Shown here: piece by piece, positions 1 through 9,370 of the stretch
How the letters are laid out: each line of letters starts with the position of its first letter
How positions within the stretch are numbered: position 1 is the first letter of the stretch
Assembly: GCF_000429465.1 (NCBI RefSeq)
Contig: NZ_AUBX01000009.1
Location: 682,001-746,000 of the forward strand
DNA length: 64,000 bases
Direction: 5' to 3'
Origin: Algoriphagus vanfongensis DSM 17529
Lineage (GTDB): Bacteria > Bacteroidota > Bacteroidia > Cytophagales > Cyclobacteriaceae
Made by a program: the position numbers and the translations under genes
The notes under the pieces: model-generated
Database searches by the model: none
Told to the model about the DNA's origin: nothing
What the model saw: the letters and a program-made list of their open reading frames with translations, nothing else

Positions 1-1166
1 TAATGAAATGTCCCTTGAAACTGACCTTCGATCCCGCCTGCGATTTTGTAATTGTTGACAGTATTTAGCAATTGTTGGTTGGGTCCAAGGAATGGGTTTT
101 CCATCACAAAACTGTAATACGTATTACGCTGGACATCTCCGCTAAACTCTCCGAAAAAACCAAACTCTTCAGCAAACTGATAGCTGGCTTTCAGAACAGG
201 GAAAATTCTAAAGTCGCTTGATTTCCCTGCTACTTCATCATTTTCAGACACAATATTTAAGCCTGCGCTAAACTGAAAAGCGTCATAACCATAGCTTACT
301 TCTGGTCGGATCGCCAAGTAGGTTCTATTCAACTCATAATTTTCTCCCACTGGATTGGTGAAAAAGTAACTCAATCCCACTTTGCCCACCCAGTCTTCCA
401 AAGGTCTGAATTTGCCAAGGGCATTCACCCCAAACTCGCTTTCTTTGACGGCATAACTATCCTGAAAATTGCGATAATTGATTTTAGCTTCGTAAGAAAC
501 AGGACCGGTCTTTTCGATATCTCTTATCCCCCCTTCTACCTTGATGGTATTCAAGACATTGCCTTGTATTCCAGCCCAATCTATCAGTGGGTCATTAGCC
601 ACGGAAGTATCTACCCCATAGAAGGAATAAGAATCTTGCGCCCATCTCAAACCACCAAATACTTCCACCTGATCCAAATAATAACTAGCTGTACCACCCA
701 AATTTGTATGCGATTCTTTTGATTCTTCATCCAAAACTGGCCCTTTACCAAAGCTTTGATGCTGTAGATCGATGGCATAGTTCCAGTCGATCACTTCTGT
801 AGCCATAAACCTGGCTTCGACTAAAGGACTTGCAAAATTTCCATATCCGGCCTTTAAATAACCAGGATATAAATCCATTCTATCCGGACGGTAATTTTTC
901 AAAACAGGCTCAGTTTCCAGCTGCACAGGTGGTAGATTCAATTCATGAAAATTAACCGTGTAGACAAAATCACTCATCCCTTTGGGCTGAGGCAAGACCG
1001 GAAGTTTTTCATAAATCCTCGGCTGTACCGGAAGAGTCAAAACTCTATCCTTGCGGATCACAAATTCCTGGTCAGTCACTTCCCCTCTTGATTGAGTCTG
1101 TGCCTGGACACTCGCTCCAAAACCCCAAGTAAGGGCTGCACAAACTAGAATGCTTCTCTTTTTCAT
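1..1166 (-). CDS. Outer-membrane beta-barrel protein, 3' end cut by window
   Basis: The reverse strand is open from an ATG at 1164-1166 to the window edge, 388 codons without a stop, so the C-terminal part is missing. The product begins with a signal peptide (MKKRSILVCAALTWGFGA, cleavage near residue 22). After about 100 residues of linker it becomes alternating polar/aromatic strands (for example YLKAGYGNF, VEGGIRDI, AKINYRNFQ) typical of a large beta-barrel. I see no carboxypeptidase-like domain and no clear TonB plug, so a porin-like or TonB-receptor-like barrel is the most I can say. It lies 3 bp downstream of the 995-residue TPR gene on the same strand, so the two are probably co-transcribed and may act together at the outer membrane (inference). 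Confidence 0.75.
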   Translation of the reverse strand, partial: MKKRSILVCAALTWGFGASVQAQTQSRGEVTDQEFVIRKDRVLTLPVQPRIYEKLPVLPQPKGMSDFVYTVNFHELNLPPVQLETEPVLKNYRPDRMDLYPGYLKAGYGNFASPLVEARFMATEVIDWNYAIDLQHQSFGKGPVLDEESKESHTNLGGTASYYLDQVEVFGGLRWAQDSYSFYGVDTSVANDPLIDWAGIQGNVLNTIKVEGGIRDIEKTGPVSYEAKINYRNFQDSYAVKESEFGVNALGKFRPLEDWVGKVGLSYFFTNPVGENYELNRTYLAIRPEVSYGYDAFQFSAGLNIVSENDEVAGKSSDFRIFPVLKASYQFAEEFGFFGEFSGDVQRNTYYSFVMENPFLGPNQQLLNTVNNYKIAGGIEGQFQGTFH

Positions 1167-1169
1167 GGT

Positions 1170-4157
1170 TTAGTTAAGGTTTTGAAGTTTGGATTGAGCC
1201 GTAGCTTTGATTTCATCATTCGTGGCATTTTCCACGACAGACTCCAAGGTAGCTTTGGCCTGGAAAGTTTCACCGAGTTGGAGGTAGTTGTCAGCAATCA
1301 ATAAGAACATCTTTCCGTACCAGTAGCCAAAATCTGCAAATGGTCCTGATAGCTCAAAAATGGTTTCATTGGATTGTTCGAGTTGTCCTTTGGCTGTGTA
1401 TGATTCTGCTAGCAAATAAAGTCCTTCTGCACCTTGTATAGTTTTGTAAGCATCTACCAAAATGGCCAAACTGACCTCCGCAGCATCTCTTTGATTCAAA
1501 GCCAACTGAGATTTGGCTTTGTAAAGCAGTGCCTTTGGCTTACTATCAGGTAAGATTCCATCCAGTTTTTCCAGTGATTCCGCAGTGCGAATGACCTCAT
1601 TGTGTTTTTGAGTCTGGAAGTATGCCTCGATGAGTCCTTGCAATGCTTCTGCTTCCTCGACCTTGCTTCTTGCATTTTGAGCAGAGGTTTCCAAATACGG
1701 AATCGCCTGAGCATAATTACCTTTTTCCAGCTCTATGCTACCGATTTTCTGCATCGCTCTCAGTCGCTGAGGTGAAGCTGGTTCACGCTCAAGTGCACGA
1801 AACGAAACCAATGCCTGATCCTTATTTCCCAATTGGAAATAGGAATCTCCGAGGAAATACAAGGCATCTGCTTTTTGTCCAGACTGTGGATAATTTCTCA
1901 GATAACTTTCAAATGCCTGACTGGATTGTGTGAAATTCTTTTCGAAATAAAGACTCTTGGCAGCTTCAAACTCCAAGGCTTGGACTGAACCACCTGAAGG
2001 ATTGGAATTCTTGTAGTTTTCTAAATAACCAGAAAACTCACCTGATCTTCCCTGCAAAGCAAGAGTCTCTTGGAGTCCTTTCAATGCTGTCTCAGAGGAA
2101 GAAGAGTTAGGATGCTGATCCAAGATCGCCCGGTAATCCTTTACTGTTTGATCGTAGTTTTGCAAGGAGAAATTGGCGACAGCTCTCCCTTCCAAGGCAT
2201 AGGGAACAAATGGGCTATTCGGTTTTCTATTGATCAGTTCCGTAAAACTTGCTGAGGCTTCATTGTACCGCGTTTCTTCCATGAAAATCTGGCCTCGCTG
2301 ATACATGGCATCTTCCAAGTACAGTGAATTGGGATAATTCAAAATCAAACGATCGAGGTTAGCCAATGCGGCATTGTTGTTTGATTGGAAGTTTTGGACA
2401 ACCGCCAAGCGGAAATAAGCATAGTCAATACCTGCATTTCTATCCGAGATACCCTGTTGAAATACCTGCTCTGCTTCTCCAAATCTTTTTTGGACATAAT
2501 AAGTATCTCCTAGCCGCAGGATCGCATCGTCGTAATTTTCCCGGTCATTCCGGGTTCTCATCCTGTCGGAATAAGTTTTGAATTGCTGCTCAGCCTGAGG
2601 ATATTTTTGATCATTGAAATAGGCATAGCCTAGTCCATACAAACTCTTATTGATATATGCACTTGAAGTAGTCCGGCCCATTTCCAAGGCCGTTTGGTAG
2701 CTTTTAGCAGCCGTATTGAGATCACCAGAGGCTGAGTAAATCTCTCCCTTCCAAAAATGCGATTCCAATACCATATCCTTATTGACTGGATAGGCAAGGG
2801 ATTTGTCCAAATATGCCAAAGCAGCAGGGAAACGCTGATCTCTGAAATAAACCATGGCTTGATAGAAAGCGACTTTTTGATAAGCTTCCCGGATTCTCGC
2901 AGATTTATTGGAGATTTTGTCCATCTGCTCGATGGCTCTCAAATAATCTGACGTATTGATGAGGGCTTCTGACAGAAGCGTCTCCGCTTCTGATCTATAT
3001 TTCCCACTTGGATACTTTTCTATGTACTCATCCAGACCTGAAATACCGGCCTGAAAACTCCCCTTTTGCAGGTTAGACTTGGCATAGTTGAATATAGCCT
3101 CTTCCTGAATAGCTGGATTGATTGTCGAATTGGCAGCAGCTTTGAAAGAAGTGCTTGCAAACTGAAAATTATCGAGTTTCAAATAAGCATGCCCCAGGTA
3201 GTAACTACTAGCTTGCCCCAGCTCATCTTCCGAACTGGCTGATACTTTAAGGTAATCTGTAGCTCTTTGATAATTGCCCAACTCAAACTGTGCTATACCT
3301 CCCTTGTACACTTGCTCACGGGTCAATTCTCCCTTTCTCGCATTTACAAAGGCATCATAGTTTTCTGCAGCTTTTGCAAATTGTTTTTTAGCAAAATAGG
3401 CCTCAGCAAGATATAAATGGATCATTTCCTTGCGATCCAGAGATTGACCACTGGTTAATTTGGGTTCAGCATAGGCAATCAACTCTTCATAACTCCCCTG
3501 CTGATAATACATCGCAGCCAATAAGTATGGGACTTTCCCTGCGTAAAATTGGGATTGGGCAGCTATCTGCAAGTCCGCAATAGCTTTCTGGGTATTTCCA
3601 TTTTTCAGAGCGATATAGCCCGAATAATAATAAGCGTCATAGCTGATCGGCTGTCCTAAACGCTTTGCCTCATCAAAATACGGAGCAGCACTGGCATAGT
3701 CATCGAGCTGAAAATAAGCATAGCCTTGCTTGAAGAGAACATCTGCTTTGGTCCCCACATCCAACTTCTCAGTATCTACCAGTTGATATCCTTCCAGCGC
3801 TTCTTTGTAATTTCTCTTATAAAAAAAATGATCACCCATATAAAGACCAGCAGTGGCTACAGTTGGGTGATTTCCATTTTCAAGTATGTAGGATTTCATC
3901 AATCCAGGACCATCAGGGCTTTCCAATTGCAAGGCTGACATAGCTGCGTGCAATTGTCCCGAGCGACTTTGCTCTGCACTGAGTGGAAGATTTTGGATCT
4001 GCTGATTTTCCAGCAGCGCAGCTGAAAATAGCTGCTTATCGAAAAGTTCAAATTGCTCATCTAATAATCTCTGAGGGCTAGTTTGATAGAGCGTGGACTG
4101 TGCGTCCACTTCTAAGCATAGCCCGAGACTTGCAAGAAGCACCAGGTGGTATTTCAT
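1170..4157 (-). CDS. Large secreted tetratricopeptide-repeat protein (995 aa)
   Basis: A 995-residue protein with an N-terminal signal peptide (about residues 1-19) followed almost entirely by TPR helices. Motifs such as AYFQLDDYASAAPYFDEA, GYAYFNDQKYPQAEQQF and YFLGDSYFQLGNKDQA recur about every 34 residues. TPR solenoids bind peptides or scaffold complexes; no catalytic motif is visible. The signal peptide has no lipobox Cys, so a soluble periplasmic location is expected. It starts 15 bp after the holA stop and ends 3 bp before the beta-barrel start, so holA, this gene and the barrel form one tight minus-strand array. The function is unknown; a role in envelope assembly with the barrel is inference only. 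Confidence 0.85.
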   Translation of the reverse strand: MKYHLVLLASLGLCLEVDAQSTLYQTSPQRLLDEQFELFDKQLFSAALLENQQIQNLPLSAEQSRSGQLHAAMSALQLESPDGPGLMKSYILENGNHPTVATAGLYMGDHFFYKRNYKEALEGYQLVDTEKLDVGTKADVLFKQGYAYFQLDDYASAAPYFDEAKRLGQPISYDAYYYSGYIALKNGNTQKAIADLQIAAQSQFYAGKVPYLLAAMYYQQGSYEELIAYAEPKLTSGQSLDRKEMIHLYLAEAYFAKKQFAKAAENYDAFVNARKGELTREQVYKGGIAQFELGNYQRATDYLKVSASSEDELGQASSYYLGHAYLKLDNFQFASTSFKAAANSTINPAIQEEAIFNYAKSNLQKGSFQAGISGLDEYIEKYPSGKYRSEAETLLSEALINTSDYLRAIEQMDKISNKSARIREAYQKVAFYQAMVYFRDQRFPAALAYLDKSLAYPVNKDMVLESHFWKGEIYSASGDLNTAAKSYQTALEMGRTTSSAYINKSLYGLGYAYFNDQKYPQAEQQFKTYSDRMRTRNDRENYDDAILRLGDTYYVQKRFGEAEQVFQQGISDRNAGIDYAYFRLAVVQNFQSNNNAALANLDRLILNYPNSLYLEDAMYQRGQIFMEETRYNEASASFTELINRKPNSPFVPYALEGRAVANFSLQNYDQTVKDYRAILDQHPNSSSSETALKGLQETLALQGRSGEFSGYLENYKNSNPSGGSVQALEFEAAKSLYFEKNFTQSSQAFESYLRNYPQSGQKADALYFLGDSYFQLGNKDQALVSFRALEREPASPQRLRAMQKIGSIELEKGNYAQAIPYLETSAQNARSKVEEAEALQGLIEAYFQTQKHNEVIRTAESLEKLDGILPDSKPKALLYKAKSQLALNQRDAAEVSLAILVDAYKTIQGAEGLYLLAESYTAKGQLEQSNETIFELSGPFADFGYWYGKMFLLIADNYLQLGETFQAKATLESVVENATNDEIKATAQSKLQNLN

Positions 4158-4172
4158 AAATTGGCTTAGGGT

Positions 4173-5195
4173 TCAGTGCAAAATTCGATACACAAGTTCG
4201 CGGAGGTTTTCCGATTCGCTCAAACTTCCGGAGTCTACTCCTTTGAAACGAAGGTCTGCCTCTTTGATGTATCGGAACACCTCAATTACCTTGCCCAATT
4301 TATAGTTTCTTGCCGCAGCGATGTATTCCTTTGCCACAAATGGAGGCACTCCTATGACCCCAGCTACCTGACTATCCGAATAGACCCGAGCCTGATGAAT
4401 CAAAGCTATTCGGGTGAAATACGTATAAATCAATGAAAACAAAGGGATTACCGGATGAGCCTTTGGGTTTTGTGAAAAATAGTGAATGATTTTATTGGCT
4501 TTGCCCACATCTCTAAAACCAATGGCCTTTAAAAACTCAAAATTATTGTAATCCTTATTGATTCCGATGTATTTGGCGATATGTTCTGTGGTCACCTTGG
4601 TTTCCCCCTGAAAATTCAGAAGCATCTTGCCTACTTCATTGGTTAGTACTTCCAGATTATTACCAATCGAATCAGCCAACAATTGACAAGCTTTGGGCTC
4701 AATGGCATGACCCATATCTTTGAAATACTCATCGATCCAAGCGTTCAACTTATAATCGGAAACTTTATCCGAGCGCACATACACCGCCCGCTTATCGAGT
4801 TCCTTGTATAGAGCCGATCTACCATCCAGTTTCTTATGCTTATGCACCAAAACCAATATGGTACTTGGAAGAGGATTTTGCAGGTAAGAAATCAGAAGCT
4901 TTTGTGGATCTTCCTTCCCTAAGTCAGGCAAACTTTGCAGTTCCTTGACTATCACCACTTGACGATCAGCCATCATCGGAAACTTCCTGGCATTATTGAG
5001 TATCTGCCCCATATTGGAATCCTTGCCATAGAGCACGAGTTGATTGAAACTACGCTCATGCTCTGCAATGGCATTTTTCTCAATAAAATCAGTAATCAAA
5101 TCCACATAAAATGGCTCTTCCCCATCCAAAAAATAGATCGGGGCAAATTTTCCGGCTTTTAGTTCTTTGAGTACAGTGGTGGGATTCTGAGGCAT
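4173..5195 (-). CDS. holA: DNA polymerase III subunit delta
   Basis: The 340-residue product matches the clamp-loader delta subunit, which opens the beta sliding clamp. Visible hallmarks are the N-terminal AAA+-like domain with IYFLDGEEPFYVDLI (residues 19-33), the FNQLVLYGKD segment, the ARKFPMMADRQVVIVKE region and a C-terminal all-helical collar domain. As usual for delta, there is no Walker A motif. The length is typical of the family. The ATG at 5193-5195 is the only good start before the conserved region. It lies upstream of the TPR and beta-barrel genes and divergent from the small TPR gene at 5318. Dissimilarity among delta subunits is high, but the segment order supports the call. 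Confidence 0.9.
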   Translation of the reverse strand: MPQNPTTVLKELKAGKFAPIYFLDGEEPFYVDLITDFIEKNAIAEHERSFNQLVLYGKDSNMGQILNNARKFPMMADRQVVIVKELQSLPDLGKEDPQKLLISYLQNPLPSTILVLVHKHKKLDGRSALYKELDKRAVYVRSDKVSDYKLNAWIDEYFKDMGHAIEPKACQLLADSIGNNLEVLTNEVGKMLLNFQGETKVTTEHIAKYIGINKDYNNFEFLKAIGFRDVGKANKIIHYFSQNPKAHPVIPLFSLIYTYFTRIALIHQARVYSDSQVAGVIGVPPFVAKEYIAAARNYKLGKVIEVFRYIKEADLRFKGVDSGSLSESENLRELVYRILH

Positions 5196-5265
5196 GCTTG
5201 GTGATTATTCTGACTTTAAAGATAACAGCCAAGACGAATTGCCCACAAAATGATTGATAAGTTTA

Positions 5266-5295
5266 TTTGCCTAAACTTTTCGAGCCTTACTTTTG
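5266..5295 (+). promoter_or_regulatory. Bacteroidota-type promoter of the small TPR gene
   Basis: TTTG at 5266-5269 is followed after 18 bp by TACTTTTG at 5288-5295. This is a full match to the Bacteroidota sigma-ABfrA -33/-7 pattern (TTTG / TAnnTTTG). The predicted transcript starts near 5300, which puts the TTG-initiated extension at 5267 outside the message and supports the ATG at 5318. Confidence 0.65.
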
Positions 5296-5317
5296 TATTT
5301 GTATCAAAGAATTGGAA

Positions 5318-6010
5318 ATGAGTTTCGAAAAAGGAATAAATCTATACAAAGAGGGGAAGTTTGAAGAAGCCCTGGAAATCTTTGATCAATTGATTGGTCA
5401 GGCACCTGAAAAATCAGAGTATTTTCTCTTTAGAGGCAGAATACGATCCCGCTTAGGACAAACAGAACTGGCGCTCGAAGATTTTGATCAAATAGTGGCG
5501 CTGGAGCCCTACAATACTGATTTCATCTCAGATAGAGCCGTAGTACTACATCTACTCAAAAGAAACGAAGAGGCTTTGGAAGCTTTTGACAAAGCAGCCA
5601 ATCTCGACCCTTCCAATCCCTACCGCTATTCCAGCAGAGCTTTTTTCAAAGACCGTACTGGCGATCTCAAAGGAGCAATAGCAGACTATGAAAAAGCAAT
5701 TGAGCTGGATCCTGAAGATGCCGTTTCCTACAATAATAAAGGACTGGTGGAAGAAAAACTCGGCTATCAGCAGCAATCCAAAAAGAGTTTTTCAAAAGCA
5801 GATGAACTGACAGGCTACCAAGCTCCTCCGCAAGCTGCAAGCTCTGAAGAAAAATCAACCTCCTCCAAACAAAAACAAGCAATACAACCGGTGGAGAAAA
5901 AGGAAGAAAAAATGAGTTTCTCCCATTTTGTCGGAGTGATGAAATCCCTTTTGACCGAGAAAAAAGCACGGGGGGAATTTCTGGACTTTATCAAAAAGAC
6001 ATTTAGCTGA
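5318..6010 (+). CDS. Small cytoplasmic TPR protein (230 aa)
   Basis: A 230-residue protein with four to five TPR units (starting at FEKGINLYKEGKFEEALEIF, then VVLHLLKRNEEALEAFDKAA and GAIADYEKAIELDPEDA). A Ser/Lys/Gln-rich linker (about residues 170-195) and a conserved-looking C-terminal helix ending FLDFIKKTF follow. No signal peptide or membrane segment is present, so it is probably cytosolic and acts through protein binding. The reading frame is open back to a TTG at 5267, but a perfect promoter element overlaps that stretch, so the ATG at 5318 is chosen. It is monocistronic and divergent from holA. The specific partner cannot be deduced. Confidence 0.8.
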   Translation: MSFEKGINLYKEGKFEEALEIFDQLIGQAPEKSEYFLFRGRIRSRLGQTELALEDFDQIVALEPYNTDFISDRAVVLHLLKRNEEALEAFDKAANLDPSNPYRYSSRAFFKDRTGDLKGAIADYEKAIELDPEDAVSYNNKGLVEEKLGYQQQSKKSFSKADELTGYQAPPQAASSEEKSTSSKQKQAIQPVEKKEEKMSFSHFVGVMKSLLTEKKARGEFLDFIKKTFS

Positions 6011-6127
6011 ACTGAATCAATTCTGATCAAATGTTTCATTTTGGAGTGGTTTTACTTTCCAAACATTCCTTAAAAGTCTTTTTTTAACCAAGCGCCCCTC
6101 TTAAATTCAGGCTTAGTTTTTCGACCT

Positions 6128-6637
6128 ATGCAAATCATCATCATCGCAGCACTTGCCAAGAATCGAGTAATCGGCAAAGAAAATGACCTAGTCTGGAGAC
6201 TTCCGGATGATTTCAAGCGATTCAAGACCATCACTTCTGGCCATTATATTTTGATGGGCAGAAAGACTTTTGAATCCTTGGGCAAACCGCTGCCCAATCG
6301 CACTCATCTGATCATCACCAGAGACGCAGACTATCCAGTGCCAGAGGGACATCACCGTTTTGCTTCCATTGAAGAAGCTGTGATTTTTTGTCAAAAACTA
6401 GAAGCTGATAAACTCTATGTCATCGGAGGTGGTGAGATCTACAAGCAAAGTCTTCCGATCGTAGATCAGATGCAGCTAACAGAAGTCGATGCTAGTCCTG
6501 ATGGAGACACTTATTTCCCAGAATATGACAAAAAAGAGTGGAAGGAGACTTTTAGGGAATTTCATCCGGCTGACGATAGACACAGCTACTCTTTCTCCTT
6601 TGTAGACTATCAAAAAATCAAGGAAACTCCTCAATGA
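6128..6637 (+). CDS. folA: Dihydrofolate reductase
   Basis: The 169-residue product reduces dihydrofolate to tetrahydrofolate with NADPH in the cytosol. Family signatures are clear: ALAKNRVIGKENDLVWRLP (Met20-loop region with the WRLP motif), the active-site acidic residue in LPDDFKRFK, GHYILMGRKTFES for the NADPH site, PLPNR in place of the common PLPGR, and VIGGGEIYKQSLP near the C-terminus. The length is normal. The stop overlaps the cinA start by 4 bp (ATGA), so the two are translationally coupled. No thyA is adjacent here, although thyA-folA pairs are common. A -7-like TAGTTTTT lies at 6114-6121, only 6 bp before the ATG. Confidence 0.96.
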   Translation: MQIIIIAALAKNRVIGKENDLVWRLPDDFKRFKTITSGHYILMGRKTFESLGKPLPNRTHLIITRDADYPVPEGHHRFASIEEAVIFCQKLEADKLYVIGGGEIYKQSLPIVDQMQLTEVDASPDGDTYFPEYDKKEWKETFREFHPADDRHSYSFSFVDYQKIKETPQ

Positions 6638-7881
6638 AGCTAATCAAAGCAGAAATCATAGCCATAGGAGACGAACTCCTCTATGGTCAGATCGTAGATA
6701 CCAACAGTCATTGGATCTCCCAGCAACTTGACCTCAAAGGTGTCAAGGTAATCCGAAAAACTACCGTAGGCGACAACCGAGAGGATATTTTAAAAGCCTT
6801 TGCAGAAGCTGAAAGCAGAGCCGATCTCGTCCTTATTACAGGTGGTTTGGGTCCTACGCAAGATGACCTGACTAAACCTTTATTGGCAGAATATTTTAAC
6901 TGTCCGGTAGTAGAAGTACCTGAAGCAGTGGCCGCCATCACTGAGTTTTTCAGAAAAAGAGGCCGGGACATGACACCACTCAACACGCTACAAGGTCATC
7001 TTCCAGCTTGCTGTGACTACGTGCCCAATCCTAATGGAACGGCTCCAGGGATGTGGTTTGATCAGAATGACACTTATTGGATGTCCATGCCGGGAGTACC
7101 CCATGAGATGAAAACTCTGATGAGTGACTTTGTACTTCCAAAACTATCTGAAGTTTTTGAGTTGCCTGTGATTTTCCACAGAGTAGTCAAAACAGTGGGA
7201 ATCGGAGAAAGCTGGCTCGCTGACTTGATCTCTGATTGGGAAAATGCATTACCAAACCACATCAAACTGGCCTACCTACCTTCTCTGGGACAAGTCAAAC
7301 TGCGATTGACTGCTTTTGGTCAGGACCTGACATTACTAAAAAAAGATGTGGAAGATCAGATCAATCTCGTGCTTCCCAGATTGGAAAAATATGTCTTTGG
7401 CTATGATGCAGAGACCTTGGAGACTGCAATAGGCAAGCTTTTGAACAAAAGCGGGAAAACATTAGCTTTGGCAGAGAGCTGTTCGGGAGGTTACATTTCT
7501 CACCTCTTGACTAGCGTTGCTGGCAGTAGTGCCTATTTTCAAGGTGCGATGGTTCCGTACCACAATCAGTTCAAGAATGAGCTATTGCACGTGAGTAAGG
7601 AAACTCTACAAACGCGAGGAGCAGTGAGCGAAGAAACCGTCAGTCAAATGGCTCAAAATGTCCGCAAAGTCTTTAGTGCGGATTTTGGTTTAGCGTCGAG
7701 TGGTATCGCAGGTCCAAGTGGTGGTACAGATGAAAAACCAGTGGGAACAGTCTGGATAGCATGTGCCGGAGAGGGTTTTTGCGAGACCAAAAAATTGCAA
7801 TTGACACAAGATCGATTGTTGAATATTCAATTGACGGGCGTTGCTGTTTTAAATTTGCTAAGACAACAGCTATCTAAATGA
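6634..7881 (+). CDS. cinA: CinA family protein: MoaB-like domain plus PncC nicotinamide-nucleotide amidase
   Basis: The 415-residue product has the two-domain CinA layout. Residues 1-170 are a MoaB/MogA-type domain (IIAIGDELLYGQIVDTNS, LVLITGGLGPTQDDLTKPLL, MPGVPHEM). About residues 255-415 form the PncC domain (LALAESCSGGYISHLLTSVAG, GIAGPSGGTDEKPVGTVWIA). PncC hydrolyses nicotinamide mononucleotide to nicotinate mononucleotide; the N-terminal domain is linked to ADP-ribose or CoA pyrophosphatase activity in studied members. The enzyme recycles pyridine nucleotides released by NAD-consuming reactions such as DNA ligation. It overlaps folA by 4 bp. The name is historical (competence-induced) and does not by itself imply competence here. 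Confidence 0.93.
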   Translation: MKLIKAEIIAIGDELLYGQIVDTNSHWISQQLDLKGVKVIRKTTVGDNREDILKAFAEAESRADLVLITGGLGPTQDDLTKPLLAEYFNCPVVEVPEAVAAITEFFRKRGRDMTPLNTLQGHLPACCDYVPNPNGTAPGMWFDQNDTYWMSMPGVPHEMKTLMSDFVLPKLSEVFELPVIFHRVVKTVGIGESWLADLISDWENALPNHIKLAYLPSLGQVKLRLTAFGQDLTLLKKDVEDQINLVLPRLEKYVFGYDAETLETAIGKLLNKSGKTLALAESCSGGYISHLLTSVAGSSAYFQGAMVPYHNQFKNELLHVSKETLQTRGAVSEETVSQMAQNVRKVFSADFGLASSGIAGPSGGTDEKPVGTVWIACAGEGFCETKKLQLTQDRLLNIQLTGVAVLNLLRQQLSK

Positions 7882-7976
7882 AACAAATAAAATTTTATCA
7901 ACCGGTATTGTTTGATATCTCGATAGAATTTAATTTTAAAACTGAAATATTTACATAATTAAATATCGAAGACAGT

Positions 7977-9260
7977 ATGGCAAGTGTAGAAATGCTGATG
8001 CCCAAAATGGGAGAAAGTATCATAGAAGGGACGATTCTCAGCTGGTTGAAAAAAGAAGGTGAGACTATCGAGCAAGATGAGTCCGTCTTGGAAGTAGCTA
8101 CTGATAAGGTAGATACGGAAGTTCCCGCTACACATGCAGGAGTCTTGAAAAAAATCCTAGTCAATGAAGGAGAAGTGGTAGCCGTAGGGGCTCCGATTGC
8201 AGTTATTGAGACATCAGAAGAAGAATCTGTGCCTAGTGCTGGCAAAACAGATGAAAAAGCTGATGCAAAAACAGAATTGATTGAATCTGCTCCGGAAAAT
8301 ACTGCCACGATCCTCGAGGAACCAAACCAAAGTATTTCCCCAAGTGACTCCAGATTTTATTCTCCTTTGGTCAAAAGTATTGCCAAAGAAGAAGGAATCA
8401 GTGGAGACGAACTTGCCAAAATTCCTGGAACAGGGAAAGAGGGAAGAGTAACCAAGCAGGATATGCTTGCATACCTCGATAAGAGAAACACTGTAAGTCA
8501 AGCTTCTTCTCCGTCAATAGCAGAACCGAAAGTTCAGGTGAGTATATCTGCATCGGACGAAATCATCGAGATGGATCGCATGCGCAAGATGATTGCCCAG
8601 CGGATGGTCGATTCGAAGAGAATATCGGCTCACGTCACATCTTTCGTAGAAGCCGACATGACGAATATCGTGCTTTGGAGAGAGAAAAATAAAAGCGCTT
8701 ACCGGGCCAAATACGGAGAGTCTATTACTTATACTCCGTTCTTTATCGAGGCAGTCGCTAGAGCAATCCGCGACTTCCCTATGATCAATATTTCTGTAGA
8801 TGGAGATAAAATCATCAAGAAAAAAGACATCAATGTAGGCATGGCAGTGGCTTTGCCATCTGGAAATCTGATAGTACCAGTCATACGAAATGCAGATCAG
8901 CTCAATCTCGTAGGGATCTCTAAAAAAGTAAACGATCTAGCAGTAAGAGCAAGAAACAACAAATTGGGCCCTGATGATCTTGCAGGGGGCACTTATACCG
9001 TATCCAATGTCGGCTCATTTGGAAATGTAATGGGCACACCGATCATACCCCAGCCTCAAGTAGCTATCATGGCAGTAGGTGCGATCGTCAAAAAACCTGC
9101 GGTCATTGAAACTCCTACAGGAGATGTTATAGGCATTAGGCATAAAATGTTTTTGTCTCACTCTTACGATCACCGAGTCGTGGACGGTTCTTTAGGGGGG
9201 ATGTTTGTACGAAAAGTCGCAGATTATCTGGAAAGTTTTGATATCCATTCCACATTCTGA
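7977..9260 (+). CDS. 2-oxo acid dehydrogenase E2 (dihydrolipoamide acyltransferase)
   Basis: The 427-residue E2 core subunit transfers the acyl group from lipoyl-lysine to CoA. Domain order: one lipoyl domain at residues 1-77 with the lipoylated Lys44 in ATDKVDTE; a Glu/Ala-rich linker; an E1/E3-binding domain about 115-155 (SPLVKSIAKEEGISGDELA); and the catalytic domain about 195-427 with the active-site motif HRVVDG (His399). A single lipoyl domain and the PMINISVDGD / GTYTVSNVGSFG segments fit the branched-chain or 2-oxoglutarate type as well as pyruvate, so the substrate is left open. E1 and E3 genes are not adjacent. It has its own 95-bp leader and a strong terminator. Confidence 0.93.
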   Translation: MASVEMLMPKMGESIIEGTILSWLKKEGETIEQDESVLEVATDKVDTEVPATHAGVLKKILVNEGEVVAVGAPIAVIETSEEESVPSAGKTDEKADAKTELIESAPENTATILEEPNQSISPSDSRFYSPLVKSIAKEEGISGDELAKIPGTGKEGRVTKQDMLAYLDKRNTVSQASSPSIAEPKVQVSISASDEIIEMDRMRKMIAQRMVDSKRISAHVTSFVEADMTNIVLWREKNKSAYRAKYGESITYTPFFIEAVARAIRDFPMINISVDGDKIIKKKDINVGMAVALPSGNLIVPVIRNADQLNLVGISKKVNDLAVRARNNKLGPDDLAGGTYTVSNVGSFGNVMGTPIIPQPQVAIMAVGAIVKKPAVIETPTGDVIGIRHKMFLSHSYDHRVVDGSLGGMFVRKVADYLESFDIHSTF

Positions 9261-9264
9261 AAAT

Positions 9265-9298
9265 AAACAAAGCCTCGATTTAAATCGAGGCTTTGTTT
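9265..9298. terminator. Bidirectional intrinsic terminator after the E2 gene
   Basis: A perfect 34-bp palindrome centred at 9281/9282 (arms AAACAAAGCCTCGATTT) with T-runs on both sides. It can end both the plus-strand E2 message and the minus-strand kinase operon that stops at 9371. Confidence 0.85.
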
Positions 9299-9370
9299 TG
9301 TCACCTAGTCAGACTTATTTTTTCTCATATCTTCTTATATACCAGCTTACTTATGCAAAAAACATAAAGC

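Noticed and set aside
6634..7881. cinA as evidence of a competence locus
   Set aside because: No com genes or recA nearby; the two-domain protein is a housekeeping nucleotide amidase.
7898..8308. 136-codon minus-strand frame over the E2 lipoyl domain
   Set aside because: Ser/Thr/Ala-rich composition mirrors the E2 linker on the opposite strand; no independent support.
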